Positions 11,131 through 22,142 of a stretch of 64,000 nt of DNA are shown piece after piece (the stretch's first letter is position 1; every line of letters begins with the position of its first letter). Location of the stretch: NCBI GenBank assembly GCA_023362775.1, contig JALMGJ010000008.1:38869001-38933000 (forward strand), written 5' to 3'. The notes beneath the pieces were generated by a model. It was not told where the DNA came from. It did no database searches and saw nothing but the letters and a program-made list of their open reading frames with translations. Source of the DNA: Charina bottae. Lineage: Eukaryota; Chordata; Lepidosauria; Squamata; Charinaidae. The position numbers and the translations under genes are program-made.

Positions 11131-11657
11131 TTTTATTTTATTTATTTATTTTATTTATTGATTAAATTTTGCCACCACCCATCTCCCCCCAAAGGAGGGA
11201 CTCTGGGTGGTTTACAATAGCGATAAAAGCCTTAAATAACATAAACATAAATAAATATCCACTACAATACAATATAAAGCATAAATATAGTATAAAATCC
11301 AGATGATGGTGATAATTATAGCACTGCTCATGTAAATCTAAAGGGCCATTTTAGGGCACCAGCTATCTCCAGGAGTGATTACTTCCCTCTCCACCCCAGG
11401 CAAGGAGGTAAAACCAGGTCTTTAGCTGCTTTCGAAAGGTCACAAGAGATGGGATCTGTCTTATTTCTGGGGGAAGGGTGTTCCAGAGGGCGGGAGCCAC
11501 TGCAGAGAAGGCCGCTTCCTGGACCCCGCCAGATGGAATTCTCTTACAGACGGGGTCCCTAGCATGCCCTCTCTGCATGATCGGGTGGGACGGGTTGATG
11601 CGATGGGGATGAGGCGGTCCCTCAGGTACCCTGGACCCATGCCATGAAGGGCTTTTA
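11131..11657 (-). mobile_element. CR1 3' fragment inserted in L1
   Basis: On the minus strand this is the end of a CR1 ORF2 (GGVQEAAFSAVAPALWNTLPP, then TFRKQLKTWFYLLAW, within 11363-11578), the CR1 3' UTR with the AAACCACCCAGAGTCCCTCC-type end, and a TTTA/AAAT tail (11131-11160). L1 sequence is continuous on both sides (LASAQEAF before; a WF.HAQLKERF-type block after). No clear TSD was found. Confidence 0.85.
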
Positions 11658-12467
11658 TAGAACAGAAACAGCAGGCAAAGAAAAATGGTTAAGATATCAA
11701 GACTTGCTAATATAGGAAAATTAAGAACTTAATTGACTGCAGAGCGATTTACTTTTCAATGGTTTTCACATGCACAATTAAAGGAGCGGTTTAATATGGA
11801 TAAAAATCTACCAAGTATAGAACAACATGTAACAGAATTTGAAATGGAATGAAGTACAAATGATGAACATGTAATTGCTAAAATGTATAAACTTCTGTTG
11901 AGATTCAAAATGGAAGAACAAGTTAAAGAGTGCATGATAAAATGGGCTAAGAATTTTGGTTATAACTTTGGTTATAATTTACAGATAGATCAATGGGAAG
12001 GAATGTGGTTAAAAGGACTGAACTTCACATTGTCTTATAACTTAAGGGAGAACTTTTATAAAATGATGTACTGTTGGTCTAGGATGTATGAAGGTACTTC
12101 TAATTGTCATTGGAAATGTGAAAAGCATGAAGGAATATTTTACCATGCATGGTGGACTTGTGAAAAAGCGAAAAAATATTGGACACAAATACATCTGATG
12201 CATGGAGTTTTAAAAATCAACATTCAGATGAAACCAGAATTTTTCTTATTAGGACTTATGGATAGTCAAGTAGAAAAGACTCATGGATATTGGTTTTACA
12301 CATTGTAACTGCAGCGAGAATATTATATGCACAAAGATGGAAGAATACAGAAATTTACACAATGGAGGAATGGTTCGTGAAGATGGCAGAACTTGCAGAA
12401 ATGGCTAAATTGACTTGTTTGATTAGGGAGGGAATAACTGCTACTTTTATAAAATACTGGAAACCCT
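11658..12467 (+). pseudogene. L1 ORF2 C-terminal segment (broken)
   Basis: Continues the L1 frame: HAQLKERFNMDKNLPSIEQ (frames near 11770-11825), KMEEQVKECMIKWAKNFGYN (11911 onward), then the C-terminal zinc-knuckle-like region CHWKCEKHEGIFYHAWWTCE (near 12107-12165), and TAARILYAQRWKN...TMEEWFVKMAELAEMAKLT. It ends at KYWKPF (12455-12470), where the large CR1 is inserted. The preserved Cys/His pattern is the one known from L1 ORF2 C-termini. Several stops are present. Confidence 0.85.
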
Positions 12468-15400
12468 TTATTTATTTATTTATTTATTTGTTTGTTTGTT
12501 TGTTTATTTATATTTCTAACGTATATCACCACCCATCTCCCCCCATTCCGGAGGGGACTCTGGGCGGTTTACACCAAGCCAGCAATTAAAACATATAAAA
12601 ATTTATAAAATAGAATACATAATTTAATTAAATATATAAGATCCAAGAGGCTCTGATGTTAGGCTTTAAAGAACCCTATGGAGCAAGCCAACCCCAAGAG
12701 GGGCTATTACTCCCCCCATCCCAAGCGAGGTGGCAGAGCCAGGTCTTCAGTTGTTTCCGGAAGGTCATAAGTGTGGGGGCTAGCCTCACCTCCAGGGGCA
12801 GAATATTCCAGAGGGCGGGTGCCACTGCCAAGAAAGCCCGCCTCCTGGACCCCATCAGGTGGAATTCTCTTATAGACGGGGTCCGAAGCAAGCCCTCTCT
12901 GCATAGCCGGGTGGAGCGGGTCGATGTTCTGGGGATGAGGCGGTCCTTTAGGTAACCTGGTCCCATGCCATGTAGGGCTTTAAAGGTGACAACCAACACC
13001 TTGAATTGGACCCGAAGCAAACCGGTAACCAATGCAGCTCGCGCAGCAGAGGTGTCACATGTGCCGACCTTGGGGCACCCATAACTGTGCGCGCAGCCGC
13101 ATTTTGGACCAGTTGAAGCTTCCGGATACTCTTCAAGGGTAGCCCCATGTAGAGCGCATTGCAATAGTCTATGTGGGAGATGACCAGGGCATGAGTGACT
13201 GTACGGAGGGCGTCTCAGTCCAGGAAAGGGCGTAGCTGGCGCACAACTCGAAGTTGTACAAATGCCCTTCTGGCCACGGCTGCCACCTGCTCTTCAAGCA
13301 GGAGTCGTGAGTCCAGAAGGACACCCAGGTTCCGCACTTTGTCTGAACGGGGTAGTGCCACCCCGTCCAGATCTAAAGATGACAACTCCCTGGATCTCAA
13401 GGCACCATCAATCCACAGCCACTCCATCTTACCAGGGTTCAGCTGAAGCCTGTTGTTCCCCATCCAGGCCCCCACAGCCTTCAGACACTGAGAAAGGGCA
13501 GCCACTGCATCACTTAACTCACCCGGGATGGAGATATATAATTGAGTATCATCAGCATATTGATGATACGTCATCCCGTGTTGGTGGATGATCTCACCCA
13601 GCAATTTCATGTAGATATTAAATAGGAGAGGGGAGAGAACCGAACCCTGTGGCACCCCACAAAGTAGGGGCCGAGGGTCGGACCTCTCATCTCCTATAAC
13701 CACCGATTGGGATCGGCCCTGGAGGAAGGAGCTGAACCAGCGTAAAACCACGCCGCCCATCCCCAACCCCCTAAGCCGTCCCAAAAGGATACCATGGTTG
13801 ATGGTATCGAAAGCCGCTGAGAGATCAAGAAGGGCTAGGATGGATGCACTGCCGCCATCCCGCGCCCGCCAGAGATCATCAGTAAGTGTGACCAATGCAG
13901 TTTCTACCCCATATCCCGGTCTGAATCCTGACTGAAAGGGGTCTAGATAATCCGTATCATCCAGAATCCTCTGGAGCTGTAATGCCACCACTTTCTCAAC
14001 CACCTTCCCCAAAAAGGGGAGGTGGGAGACAGGACGAAAATTGTCCAACACTGTAGGGTCCAGCGATGGCTTCTTGAGGAGGGGGTGCACCAGCGCCTCC
14101 TTAAAGGCCGCCGGAAACACTCCCTCTCCCAAGGATGTAAGAACCATTGCATGGACCCAGCCACATGTCACCTCACTGGCTGCTTTCACCAGCCAGGATG
14201 GGCATGGGTCAAGATGACAAGTAGTGGCCCTTACAGTCCGGAGGATCCTGTCCATTTCCTCAGGTCCAACAGGATCAAACTGTTCCCAGATAAACGGGCA
14301 CAGACGCTCCCTCAGCATCTCCCCAGACCATGCGTCACGCTTGGAGTCTAACTTAGAACGAATCCGAGCGATTTTATCCATCAGATGCTCTGCAAATTCC
14401 TCCGCACGGCCCTGCAGGTGGGTCACCGGGCCCACCTTACCTAGGAGGGATCGAGTAATCCTAAACAGGGCCGTCGGACAGCATTCTGCGGACGCAATAA
14501 GAGCGGAGAAATATTGACGTTTCGCCGCTCTTACCGCCACAAGGTAGGCTTTAACTGCGGCTCTAGCTTGTGTTCGGTCTGATTCGGTCTTTGTCTTTCT
14601 CCAGCGTCGCTCTAGGCGTCTCTTGACCCTCTTCAGTACCCTCAATCCCTCCGTATACCACGGGGAATATCGGGTCGGATGGGACAAGAGAGGTCGCATA
14701 GGCGCGATCCTGTCCAAGGTCCCGGCCACCCTCTTATTCCAGACTGCGGCCAGGGCCTCCGCTGGACCGTGCATTAGATCCTCGGATATAACCCCCAGCT
14801 CCCTCTGAAACCCTATCGGGTCCATTAGTCGCCGGGGGCGGACCAAACGAATGGGTCCAACCTCCCTGCGGAGTGGGGCAGCATATGAGAATCTCAGGGT
14901 CACCAGGGCATGATCTGACCATGACAACGGGGAAAGATGCAACTCTCCCCCCAGATCATCTTGCCATTGCTCCGACAGGAAAACCAAGTCCAGAGTGAGG
15001 CCACTGTCTCGAGTCGGGTCCCGAATAATCTGGACCAGGCCCATGGCTGCCATGGTAGCCATGAACTCCCGAGCTGCCTCCGAGGCCCGTCCCAGAGACG
15101 GCAGATTGAAGTCCCCCAGAACCATAAGTCTGGGGAATTCCACCGCCAACCCTGAAACAGCCTCCAGCAGCTCGGGCAGGGAGGTTGCTACGCAGCAGGG
15201 GGGCTGGTACAGCAGCAACACTCCAAACTGCTCTCGGGAACCCAACTTGAAAAACAGAGTCTCACATCCGGCCACCTGTGGAGCCGTGTCCCTGAAGGCC
15301 ACAAGAGACTCTCGGATGATAACTGCCACCCCGCCTCCCCTACCCCGATGTCTCGGCTGGTGCCATACCTGAAACCCGGCCGGGCAGATCTCCGAGAGGG

Positions 15401-15617
15401 CAACCCCTCCTCCAGGGCCCAGCCAGGTCTTGGTAATACATGCCAGGTCGGCCCCCTCCTCCGCGATCAAATCACATATGAGGGGGCCCTTGTTATTAAC
15501 CGACCTGGCATTAAGCATCAACAGCCGGAGTTCAGGGCACTCGAGGATCCGCTGACCAGGGCCTAGGTTTGAACCCGGAGGGTTCTTGAAAGTTGATTCT
15601 TTGTGCTTTTGGCAGGC
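12468..15617 (-). mobile_element. CR1-like LINE, 5'-truncated, inserted in L1
   Basis: A 3.15 kb insertion between the two halves of the L1 WKPF/DYL motif. On the minus strand it carries endonuclease, RT and C-terminal domain, then a 3' UTR (12520-12680) and a tail that is a TTTA/TTTG microsatellite (12468-12510). It lacks ORF1 and the 5' UTR. Other copies of the same tail in the window also end in AAAT-type repeats. Squamate CR1 (the so-called L3 group in snakes) is the best fit; the subfamily is inferred. Confidence 0.9.
12676..13214 (-). pseudogene. CR1 ORF2 C-terminal domain after nonsense and frameshift
   Basis: Minus-strand continuation of the frame above: SHIDYCNALYMGLPLKSIRK and PRSAHVTPLLRELHWLPVCF, then, after loss of one base near 13013, VQFKVLVVTFKALHGMGPGY...AVAPALWNILPLEVR...TFRKQLKTWL and a stop at 12676. 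This is the conserved CR1 C-terminal region of unknown biochemical role. The match to the copy at 45405-45936 shows which bases changed. Confidence 0.85.
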
Positions 15618-15620
15618 CAT
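13215..15620 (-). CDS. CR1 ORF2: APE endonuclease-reverse transcriptase (801 codons, truncated)
   Basis: Longest open frame in the window. It nicks target DNA and reverse transcribes CR1 RNA. N-terminal APE endonuclease (about residues 30-250): LLMLNARSVNNK, ACITKTWL (Glu usual before TWL), VLGDFNLPS, DLVFL, SWSDHALVTL. RT (about 470-740): LKKPSLDPTVLDNFRPVSHL, FQSGFRPGYGVETALV, motif A LLDLSAAFDTINHGILL, motif B CGVPQGSVLSPLLFNIYM, catalytic YHQYADDTQLYIS, LQLNPGKMEWLWI. The frame ends at a TGA (13215-13217) where the sibling at 45405 has CGA (Arg), a CpG-decay nonsense change. Sense continues in frame (DALRTVTHALVISHIDYCN) until a 1 bp deletion near 13013, then in another frame to 12676. 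The Met at 15620 lies at the junction with L1 and is probably not native. Confidence 0.88.
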   Translation of the reverse strand: MACQKHKESTFKNPPGSNLGPGQRILECPELRLLMLNARSVNNKGPLICDLIAEEGADLACITKTWLGPGGGVALSEICPAGFQVWHQPRHRGRGGGVAVIIRESLVAFRDTAPQVAGCETLFFKLGSREQFGVLLLYQPPCCVATSLPELLEAVSGLAVEFPRLMVLGDFNLPSLGRASEAAREFMATMAAMGLVQIIRDPTRDSGLTLDLVFLSEQWQDDLGGELHLSPLSWSDHALVTLRFSYAAPLRREVGPIRLVRPRRLMDPIGFQRELGVISEDLMHGPAEALAAVWNKRVAGTLDRIAPMRPLLSHPTRYSPWYTEGLRVLKRVKRRLERRWRKTKTESDRTQARAAVKAYLVAVRAAKRQYFSALIASAECCPTALFRITRSLLGKVGPVTHLQGRAEEFAEHLMDKIARIRSKLDSKRDAWSGEMLRERLCPFIWEQFDPVGPEEMDRILRTVRATTCHLDPCPSWLVKAASEVTCGWVHAMVLTSLGEGVFPAAFKEALVHPLLKKPSLDPTVLDNFRPVSHLPFLGKVVEKVVALQLQRILDDTDYLDPFQSGFRPGYGVETALVTLTDDLWRARDGGSASILALLDLSAAFDTINHGILLGRLRGLGMGGVVLRWFSSFLQGRSQSVVIGDERSDPRPLLCGVPQGSVLSPLLFNIYMKLLGEIIHQHGMTYHQYADDTQLYISIPGELSDAVAALSQCLKAVGAWMGNNRLQLNPGKMEWLWIDGALRSRELSSLDLDGVALPRSDKVRNLGVLLDSRLLLEEQVAAVARRAFVQLRVVRQLRPFLD

Positions 15621-15689
15621 GGATTATCTCAAATTCTACTTGATCGTTCAGAGGACTGGGACAAAAATTGATGAGGGAAGGGATTTTTA
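15618..15689 (+). pseudogene. L1 ORF2 C-terminal tip, resumed after CR1
   Basis: Reads MDYLKFYLIVQRTGTKIDEG and a stop at 15687-15689. Joined in concept to KYWKPF at 12470 it restores the WKPF(x)DYL ending typical of L1 ORF2. This places the CR1 insertion to within a few bases and shows L1 came first. The L1 3' UTR probably follows, but I cannot see its end. Confidence 0.75.
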
Positions 15690-18600
15690 AAAATATAACA
15701 TTTCCTATTTTCTTTGTAAAAATGTTCTTCACGAGCTAAACTGATTTTATAAAACAAGCAGGCCAAAAGCATAAGTGGTCCCTATGTTCAATTTTTTTGG
15801 CAATTTTCCCAACAGTAACAAAATTCTAGAAAAAGAAGGCCCAGTAATTAGGAGAGGGGTGACAATGAGAGTGTTAATTTTATATGCAGATGAGATTAAT
15901 AAATTAAGGACATTTGCTTGCATATAAATGAGAAGACAGCCCATTTATATGCTTAATCATAACTTTGTTCTTTTTCTTTGCACAAAGTTTGCAAGGAATA
16001 TTTTTCATACCGACAGGTTCCCTCCCTCTAAGCTTTTTTGCTTTCTTTCTTTCTTTTTTTTTGTACAGAAAATAATAATAAAGATGCTTTGAATATTTGT
16101 CACTCCATTATTTATAGCTGTTGTCCAAAAAGAGCTAATCTTTTCACACTGTCAGTGAATGAGGAGGTAAAATTGGGTGTATATCATTTATATCTACTTA
16201 GCTTACCAAGCAAAACTTATGCCTTCTTTCCTGCAAGTAAGCCCCCTTGAACACAGTGAAATTTACTTATGAGTAAAGCATTTCTGAATAAATAGGCAGT
16301 ATATCATGATAGCTAGGTCAATGATACACCCTGGGTCACAGGATTTGGTTCTCTGTGATCCATCTGCACTTCTCTCCAATTTGATGAGACATTAGTTCAA
16401 TTTCCAACATTTTTCCTGCATTTTTTTCATACTAATTCTCATTCAGTCTGATGAGGGAGGATTTGCTTTTTAAAGTTCCTTTCAAAGCAGAAAGAAATGT
16501 TGGGGAAATTCTCACAGGAGAAATGTGATAGAAGTAGTAGCCAAGGGTAGCAACAGAGAAGTTAAAAAGTTAAGATGGCAGCTTACCCCCTTTTTTACAT
16601 GTGTCATGCATGCAACACACATAAGAAGCAGGACTTCAATTGCATGGTCAAAGCTGCCATATTGATTTTTTTAATCTTGCCCACCTTTGGGCACTCCAGA
16701 TGGTAGCTATACTGTTTTGGCTAGGCTGTAATAAAATAAAATACTGTAAAGTCTACCTTAACATGAGAATTGTATGTAACCAAAGGCCATGGAGTGCAAC
16801 CAAGAAGTGGAGAAAGAATCACTGGGCTAGTTAGCAGTAACCAATGATAGGGAGTTTGTTGAGGACCTCAGTCCTTTGAAAAAGAGATTGAAGAAGCAAC
16901 TTAGCACAGGAATGAGCTAACATTTCACTTGAATTAAAGTGCCTAACCTGTGATCTCAGATCTGTTTACACCCCTCCTAAAGTTTTGTATGCAGCCTTCA
17001 AGGACTCTCCAAAAGTGGATCCAAAATTTAATTTTTAATAAGAGAAAAAGGGAAAATGCTTACACGCCATGAGAATAAGTACTACTTCCAGACAGAGAAA
17101 TTCTCCAGATGTTTTCCTACCAATTCTCATTCAATGTGATCAAAGGCTTTCAAGTTCTTTCAAAAGAAAAGCAAATTGGTGGGACATTCTTCTGGATGCA
17201 TAGTGTTGTTCTAACCCTTACGCAGTGATTAAATGGTCCAGGAAGGTAGGTGAATCTCCTTTCTTGCATTGTACAGTCCTTTCTCCAGTTGTCTATAGCC
17301 TCTCTAGCTTCCTACATGCTGGTTAAATCTTAGTTTCCTACATGCTAGTTAAATCCCAAAGGAAAATATCAGGAGCAAAATCTTGCCATTTTAGACTAGG
17401 AAGAAAAAGCATAATAGTGACAGAAAAATTCCTAACAGAAAAAAAAATTCCACCAAGAGCACCCTCAACCACCTCCAATGATCAAGTAAACTCCAATTTA
17501 TCCCCAGGAGAAAGTCAACAGAAATTCTCAAGTGCTCAGAGAATATAAAGAAAAACAAATGTCTCTTTTTCTGGGGAAGAACTTTTGAAAAATTGCAAGG
17601 CCAATTTCAACAAAACATCATAGGAAGTAATTGAAGCAAAATGCTGGACCAGGTGAACCTTTATTCTCATCCAATCGGCTTGTCCTTAACTTTTTAATCA
17701 TTCACTTTCAACAGACATTAGAGTACATGCTGCGTGTGAAATCAGATTCATTGCCTCTCTCGGTTGGAAGATGCCCAAAACGATATAACCCATCAGGTAC
17801 ATATCTTCCAAATCAGCATCAAACAGATTAATGGGACCACTCGCCCTTCTTTCTTGCTTTTAATATCCTGTTTCTGTCCTTTACAGATGTCTTTTAGACT
17901 CTCTCTGTATTGTTATCATGTCTTAATATGATAGAGCCTATCCCTTCTTTTTTCGTTCTAGTATTTGCAAGCAGGAACAACTGCAACTGTGATACTAAAA
18001 GCTCTAATCTTAAGGAAAAATGTATCATGCACTGCTTGCTAATAATATCTAAATATATTTAAGTTTGGTAGTGTGGCCTTATGGAAATAGTGGGCCCAGT
18101 CCATTCAAAGCATCAAGTCCCATTGATTATTATGGAAGAATAGTCCAAAGTAATCAGAGGTAACTGTTCATATCTTTAACTCTCTTTGGGCATAATATAA
18201 ATATCAGGCCATTGGGGAAATATAGTTCCCAGGGTTCTCTGCATCTGAGGTGCTGAAGCTGCGGTTCATGACAGCATCCCCAATTCAAGAAGTCCTGGGA
18301 ATACAATACCTTGGAAAACTACACTTCCCAGGGTTCCTGAGGCTTGGAATGCTGCCACAGCAAAGTTTGAGGCAGCTGGAAGCTTCGTTTAAAATCCAAG
18401 CCAGAGAAGATTGTTTTAGGGGAAATAGCAGTCAGTTGATAATAACACTGAGAATTTCAGTTGGGGAAAGTGCTATCCAGAGCATAATTAATGAAAACCT
18501 CTTCAAAATGAGAAACATGTAGCACAAAATCCCTTCTCTCAAACCAGTATACCACCTTCTGTTATAAAACCCAGTGTAAAAAAATTCTTTTCTGCCCATT

Positions 18601-18784
18601 GTATGGTCTTTTAATTTATGAGCAATTATTTCCAGTCTCTTAAAACTTAAAATAAAATGTCTAATTTCATAGTTAGTGGCATTTCTTATTGAAGACATGT
18701 AAATCAAAAACAGCTGATTTTTGAGCCCAGTTTTTGGTACTGGATGGAAATATTTTCCTTGGAAAAAATGTCATTGAATTCAAT
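15690..18784. other. Unique AT-rich DNA, no gene seen
   Basis: The first 60-250 bp may be L1 3' UTR. A small pyrimidine run lies near 16040-16062. At 18205-18340 a tagttcccagggttc motif recurs as cacttcccagggttc, perhaps a decayed MITE. No coding homology. Confidence 0.45.
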
Positions 18785-18970
18785 AGGCTTATTTTTCAGG
18801 ATGTTATTTATCCAGCTTTTCCTCTGAGTTGTTTTATCTTTACAACTAGCTTATGGGGTATGTTGAGATGACAGATAATGACTAATCCAGGATCATCCAG
18901 GGAGGATTAGAACCTGGGTTTCTCTAGTCATGGTTTGACAATCTAACCATTATTTCACATTTGCTGTAAT
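18785..18970 (-). mobile_element. MIR-like tRNA SINE remnant
   Basis: The segment aggatcatccagggaggatt, then agaacctgggtttctctagt...ctaaccattatttcac, follows the order of amniote MIR-type SINEs on the reverse strand (CCAGGTCACCCAG, GATTTGAACCTGGGTCTCCC, CTAACCACTACACCAC). The B-box-like GGTTCTAATCC is decayed. It is old and has no TSD. Confidence 0.55.
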
Positions 18971-19861
18971 CCCTGGCTGATATTTAACTGAGGTTTTGTG
19001 GGCAGATAACCTCAGACAAAGGGGAGGGTGGGGGGCTTGTGAAAGCATATTTTAAATGAAACAATAAGCTGTAAGCTTTTGACGTCTGGCCCACATTTGA
19101 CTTATTAGGAAAGCAGATTAATTCTATATTATAAGGAGAGCCCCAAACACCCACACAATATAGGCAGTTAAATGTGCTGAGTACGTGATAAGATCTCAGC
19201 TGATCATTTTCATTTCCTAAACACTTTCACAGCAATAACTTCCTAGACTTTGCCATTTGTCTGAAACTATTATCTCCCCTTCACAGTACCAAAAGACATT
19301 TTGGCAGGAAAAGGAGTGGTCCAAGAAGATCTAATCAGACTTTATTGCAAGGGATTGAAAATGTTCATAGAGTTTCTCCATCTTTTTTTTTAAATGATTA
19401 TTATTTCAGCACCACAATTGAGTTCAAAAGGCAGCTGGTTACCAGACTACTGGGTTGTGATTCTCATACAATAAAAAGTGTTTTCTACTAATTTGTTGTT
19501 CGAGTAGGGGGGAAGGTGACTTTTCGTGACTGCAGCAGGACAGAACTTTCTTCTGTTTTATATTCAGCACTGATAATCTCTTTATCCACAGAAGCGGATG
19601 AGGCTGAACCCTCGGACCTCAGCTGCAGGAATATCACAACTACGCTCCCTCCTCTATAGTAATCCAATCAGCTGTACAAAGAACAAGGCCTAAAACTGCT
19701 GACACAGGATAACACCTTGAGTTTGAAGTTCATTTTTGCTAGCAGTGCATAGTTATGGTAGAACATAACTTTCATAGTTCCTGCAGCTGGACAAAGAGCT
19801 TCTATACCACTGCCATGGTATAGAAGTATCCAGTCCTTCCTTCCCCCTTGCTAAGCCATTT
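18971..19861. other. Unique DNA
   Basis: No recognised repeat or coding homology. Confidence 0.45.
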
Positions 19862-19869
19862 CTCTAAAC

Positions 19870-20151
19870 CAGGGGTAGATAACCAGAGATCCTAGAGCCA
19901 AATTCAGTCTTGAAAACCTTCTTTGGCATCATCCAGGGCACCTTCCATCCATAATTGCCAACAGTCGTTGGCTTTCTTGCTATTTGTAGGTGGTAAATAG
20001 AAAAATAATTAATTCAAACCCTAAAATAGGCTTAAAGCAAATGGCCCCCAAACCAAGGGAGCAACCCCCACAAATCAATCAGAAAATGGTGGACCATCTA
20101 CTTGGAATCATATTAAATGCAGGTGTTGGCCAACTAAGTTGCCCACCCATG
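19870..20151. mobile_element. Nonautonomous hAT (Charlie-like) remnant
   Basis: Left end CAGGGGTAGATAACCAGAGA and right end GTTGCCCACCCATG are an imperfect inverted pair of the CAGGGGTGGGCAAC type. Flanks ctctaaac (19862-19869) and ctctaaat (20152-20159) match at 7 of 8 bases, as expected of an aged 8 bp hAT duplication. No transposase frame. Confidence 0.65.
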
Positions 20152-20159
20152 CTCTAAAT

Positions 20160-21259
20160 CAAGGTGGCAACCTTTTGGTGGCCAGGACTATGATTAAAAT
20201 TTGAAATAGGCGGGGCCATAATTGATGGAGTGACGATCCCAAGTGAACACAGCCATGATTATGTACATTGGGAGGAAAAGCTCTCTTTATGTTATAGAAT
20301 ACAATAGGCACCCCACTGACACAGCCATCTACAAGAGACTGGAGCAAGTGTCTTGATTCTGCCCTTGTACACATCAGCTACGAAAAGCATCATCTAACCA
20401 TCTTGACTGAGGTTCTTGGGTGTGGTGGCTTGCCTTCGGACTTTCTGCACCCTTCCTTCAGTTGGCAGAAAAGGATAATATCAGCCTGAAATGTGCTTTC
20501 TCCATTGCTGATCCCTATCCTGCTTCTATTGCCTCTCTTCCCAATCACTGCAGTCCCTAATTTCCCTCAAAGGCAATGATGATGAAGCCTAACAGATTTT
20601 ACAACCTCAAGGCTGCCCTTGGAAGGTGTTGGAATAAGCAGGAAAGTTTTACCTTATGCTGGTATACTTAAAGACAACTTAAGCCTGTCTCACTCATGGG
20701 CCGTGGGCAAGATGAAGGCAGTGTCAGAGCTGCAGAAGAAAGATGCTGGCAAAGCTTGTTTGTGCTTGTAGAAGTGGGGAAAAGTCCCACTCCAACCAAG
20801 CCACCCAGCTGTGCTGTATTCCAGAAGAACCATATCGTCAAGGACACTATTGCCATGATGATCTCAAAGAGATCTGGCAGTGGGGCAGAGAAATCATCTT
20901 GAGATCTCAAACATGATTTTGGGGGGAGAGGACTTGTTTGTTGATCATATGCATTGTTTCACTTGCTTTAACATGTGACGAGCCAGCTCTCTGCTGCATT
21001 CAGAGGATTCACTGTGCATTCGGCTGGGTGGGACCCCAGTTCATCATAAAGTCATACCTTTGTGGCACATTCAGCCTGAGAAAGAAAGGCCATGAGATTA
21101 GCTGCACAAGTCAACTGCTCATGTGCACACCAGCAAACTGAATGCCTTCACAGGGATTCAGGTGGGCCACACATTCTCCCACTCTCCTCTGCCTGAAATT
21201 ACACACACCCCACCCCACCCAAAAATCTGCTAAATGAACTAGTGAATGAAGTTTGATTA
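20160..21259. other. Unique DNA
   Basis: The first 50 bp (caaccttttggtggccag) resemble a lone hAT-like end. Otherwise nothing recognised. The frames at 20668-20910 on both strands have no domain. Confidence 0.45.
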
Positions 21260-21329
21260 GTTTACATAATTATAGTCATCATTGGCGATCACTCATAGCC
21301 GAGTAAGATTGTCTTCCAAAGGTAAAATT

Positions 21330-22103
21330 TTAACAGTGGATCCGTAAGTGGCTATAAAGGCCAATTCTGGATCCGCACAACCTCCCACAGTGAGGGCATA
21401 GGTTTCCGGGTGGGAGACGGTCATGATGAGGGTTTGCCTGACGTGCCTTCCTTTTAGCTCTTTTCTCCCTTTCGCCCTGTACTTGTGCTTCTTCAAAGTC
21501 CATAGCGCCATTAATAAAGGCTGACCTCCAATTGAAACGCTCATGAGTTAGGGCTTCCCAGTTCTCAATGCTGATATTACATTTTTTAAAATTAGCATTG
21601 AGAGTGTCTTTGAATCTCTTTTGCTGTCCACCAATATTCCGTTTTCCATTCTTAAGTTGGGAGTAAAGTAGCTGCTTTGGAAGACGATGGTCAGGCATTC
21701 GAACAACATGACCGGTCCAGCGAAGTTGATGTTGGATGATCATTGTTTCAATGCTGGTGGTTTTCGCTTCTTCTAATACGCTAACATTAGTCCGCCTATC
21801 TTCCCAAGTAATTTGCAGAATTTTTCGGAGGCAGCGTTGATGGAATCTTTCAAGAAGCTGGAGGTGGCGTTTGTAGAGGGTCCATGTTTCACAGGCGTAC
21901 AGAAGGGTTGGTAGTACAATGGCTTTGTAAACAAGCATTTTGGTCTCCCTGCGAATGTCCCGATCCTCAAACACTCTACGCTTCATTCGGGAGAAAGCTA
22001 CACTCGCAGAGCTCAGGCGATGCTGAATTTCAGCGTCGATGTCGGCTTTTGTAGATAGATGGCTGCCGAGATAAGAAAAGTGGTCGACATTTTCTAGTGA
22101 CAC
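21330..22103 (-). pseudogene. LINE C-terminal domain with C2H2-like finger
   Basis: 257 codons: VDHFSYLGSHLS, KMLVYKAIVLPTLLYACETW, FHQRCLRKILQITWEDRRTN, LRWTGHVVRMPDHRLPKQLL, ending in LCPHCGRLCGSRIGLYSHLR with C-x2-C-x12-H-x3-H spacing. The LLYACETW and RWxGHVxRM blocks are shared with BovB and other RTE-like LINEs; the terminal finger is absent from the BovB copies in this window. The finger probably binds element RNA or DNA (inference). Confidence 0.85.
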
Positions 22104-22142
22104 ACCTTTAAGCTGGATTGATGGCGCTGCAGAGGGATTGGT

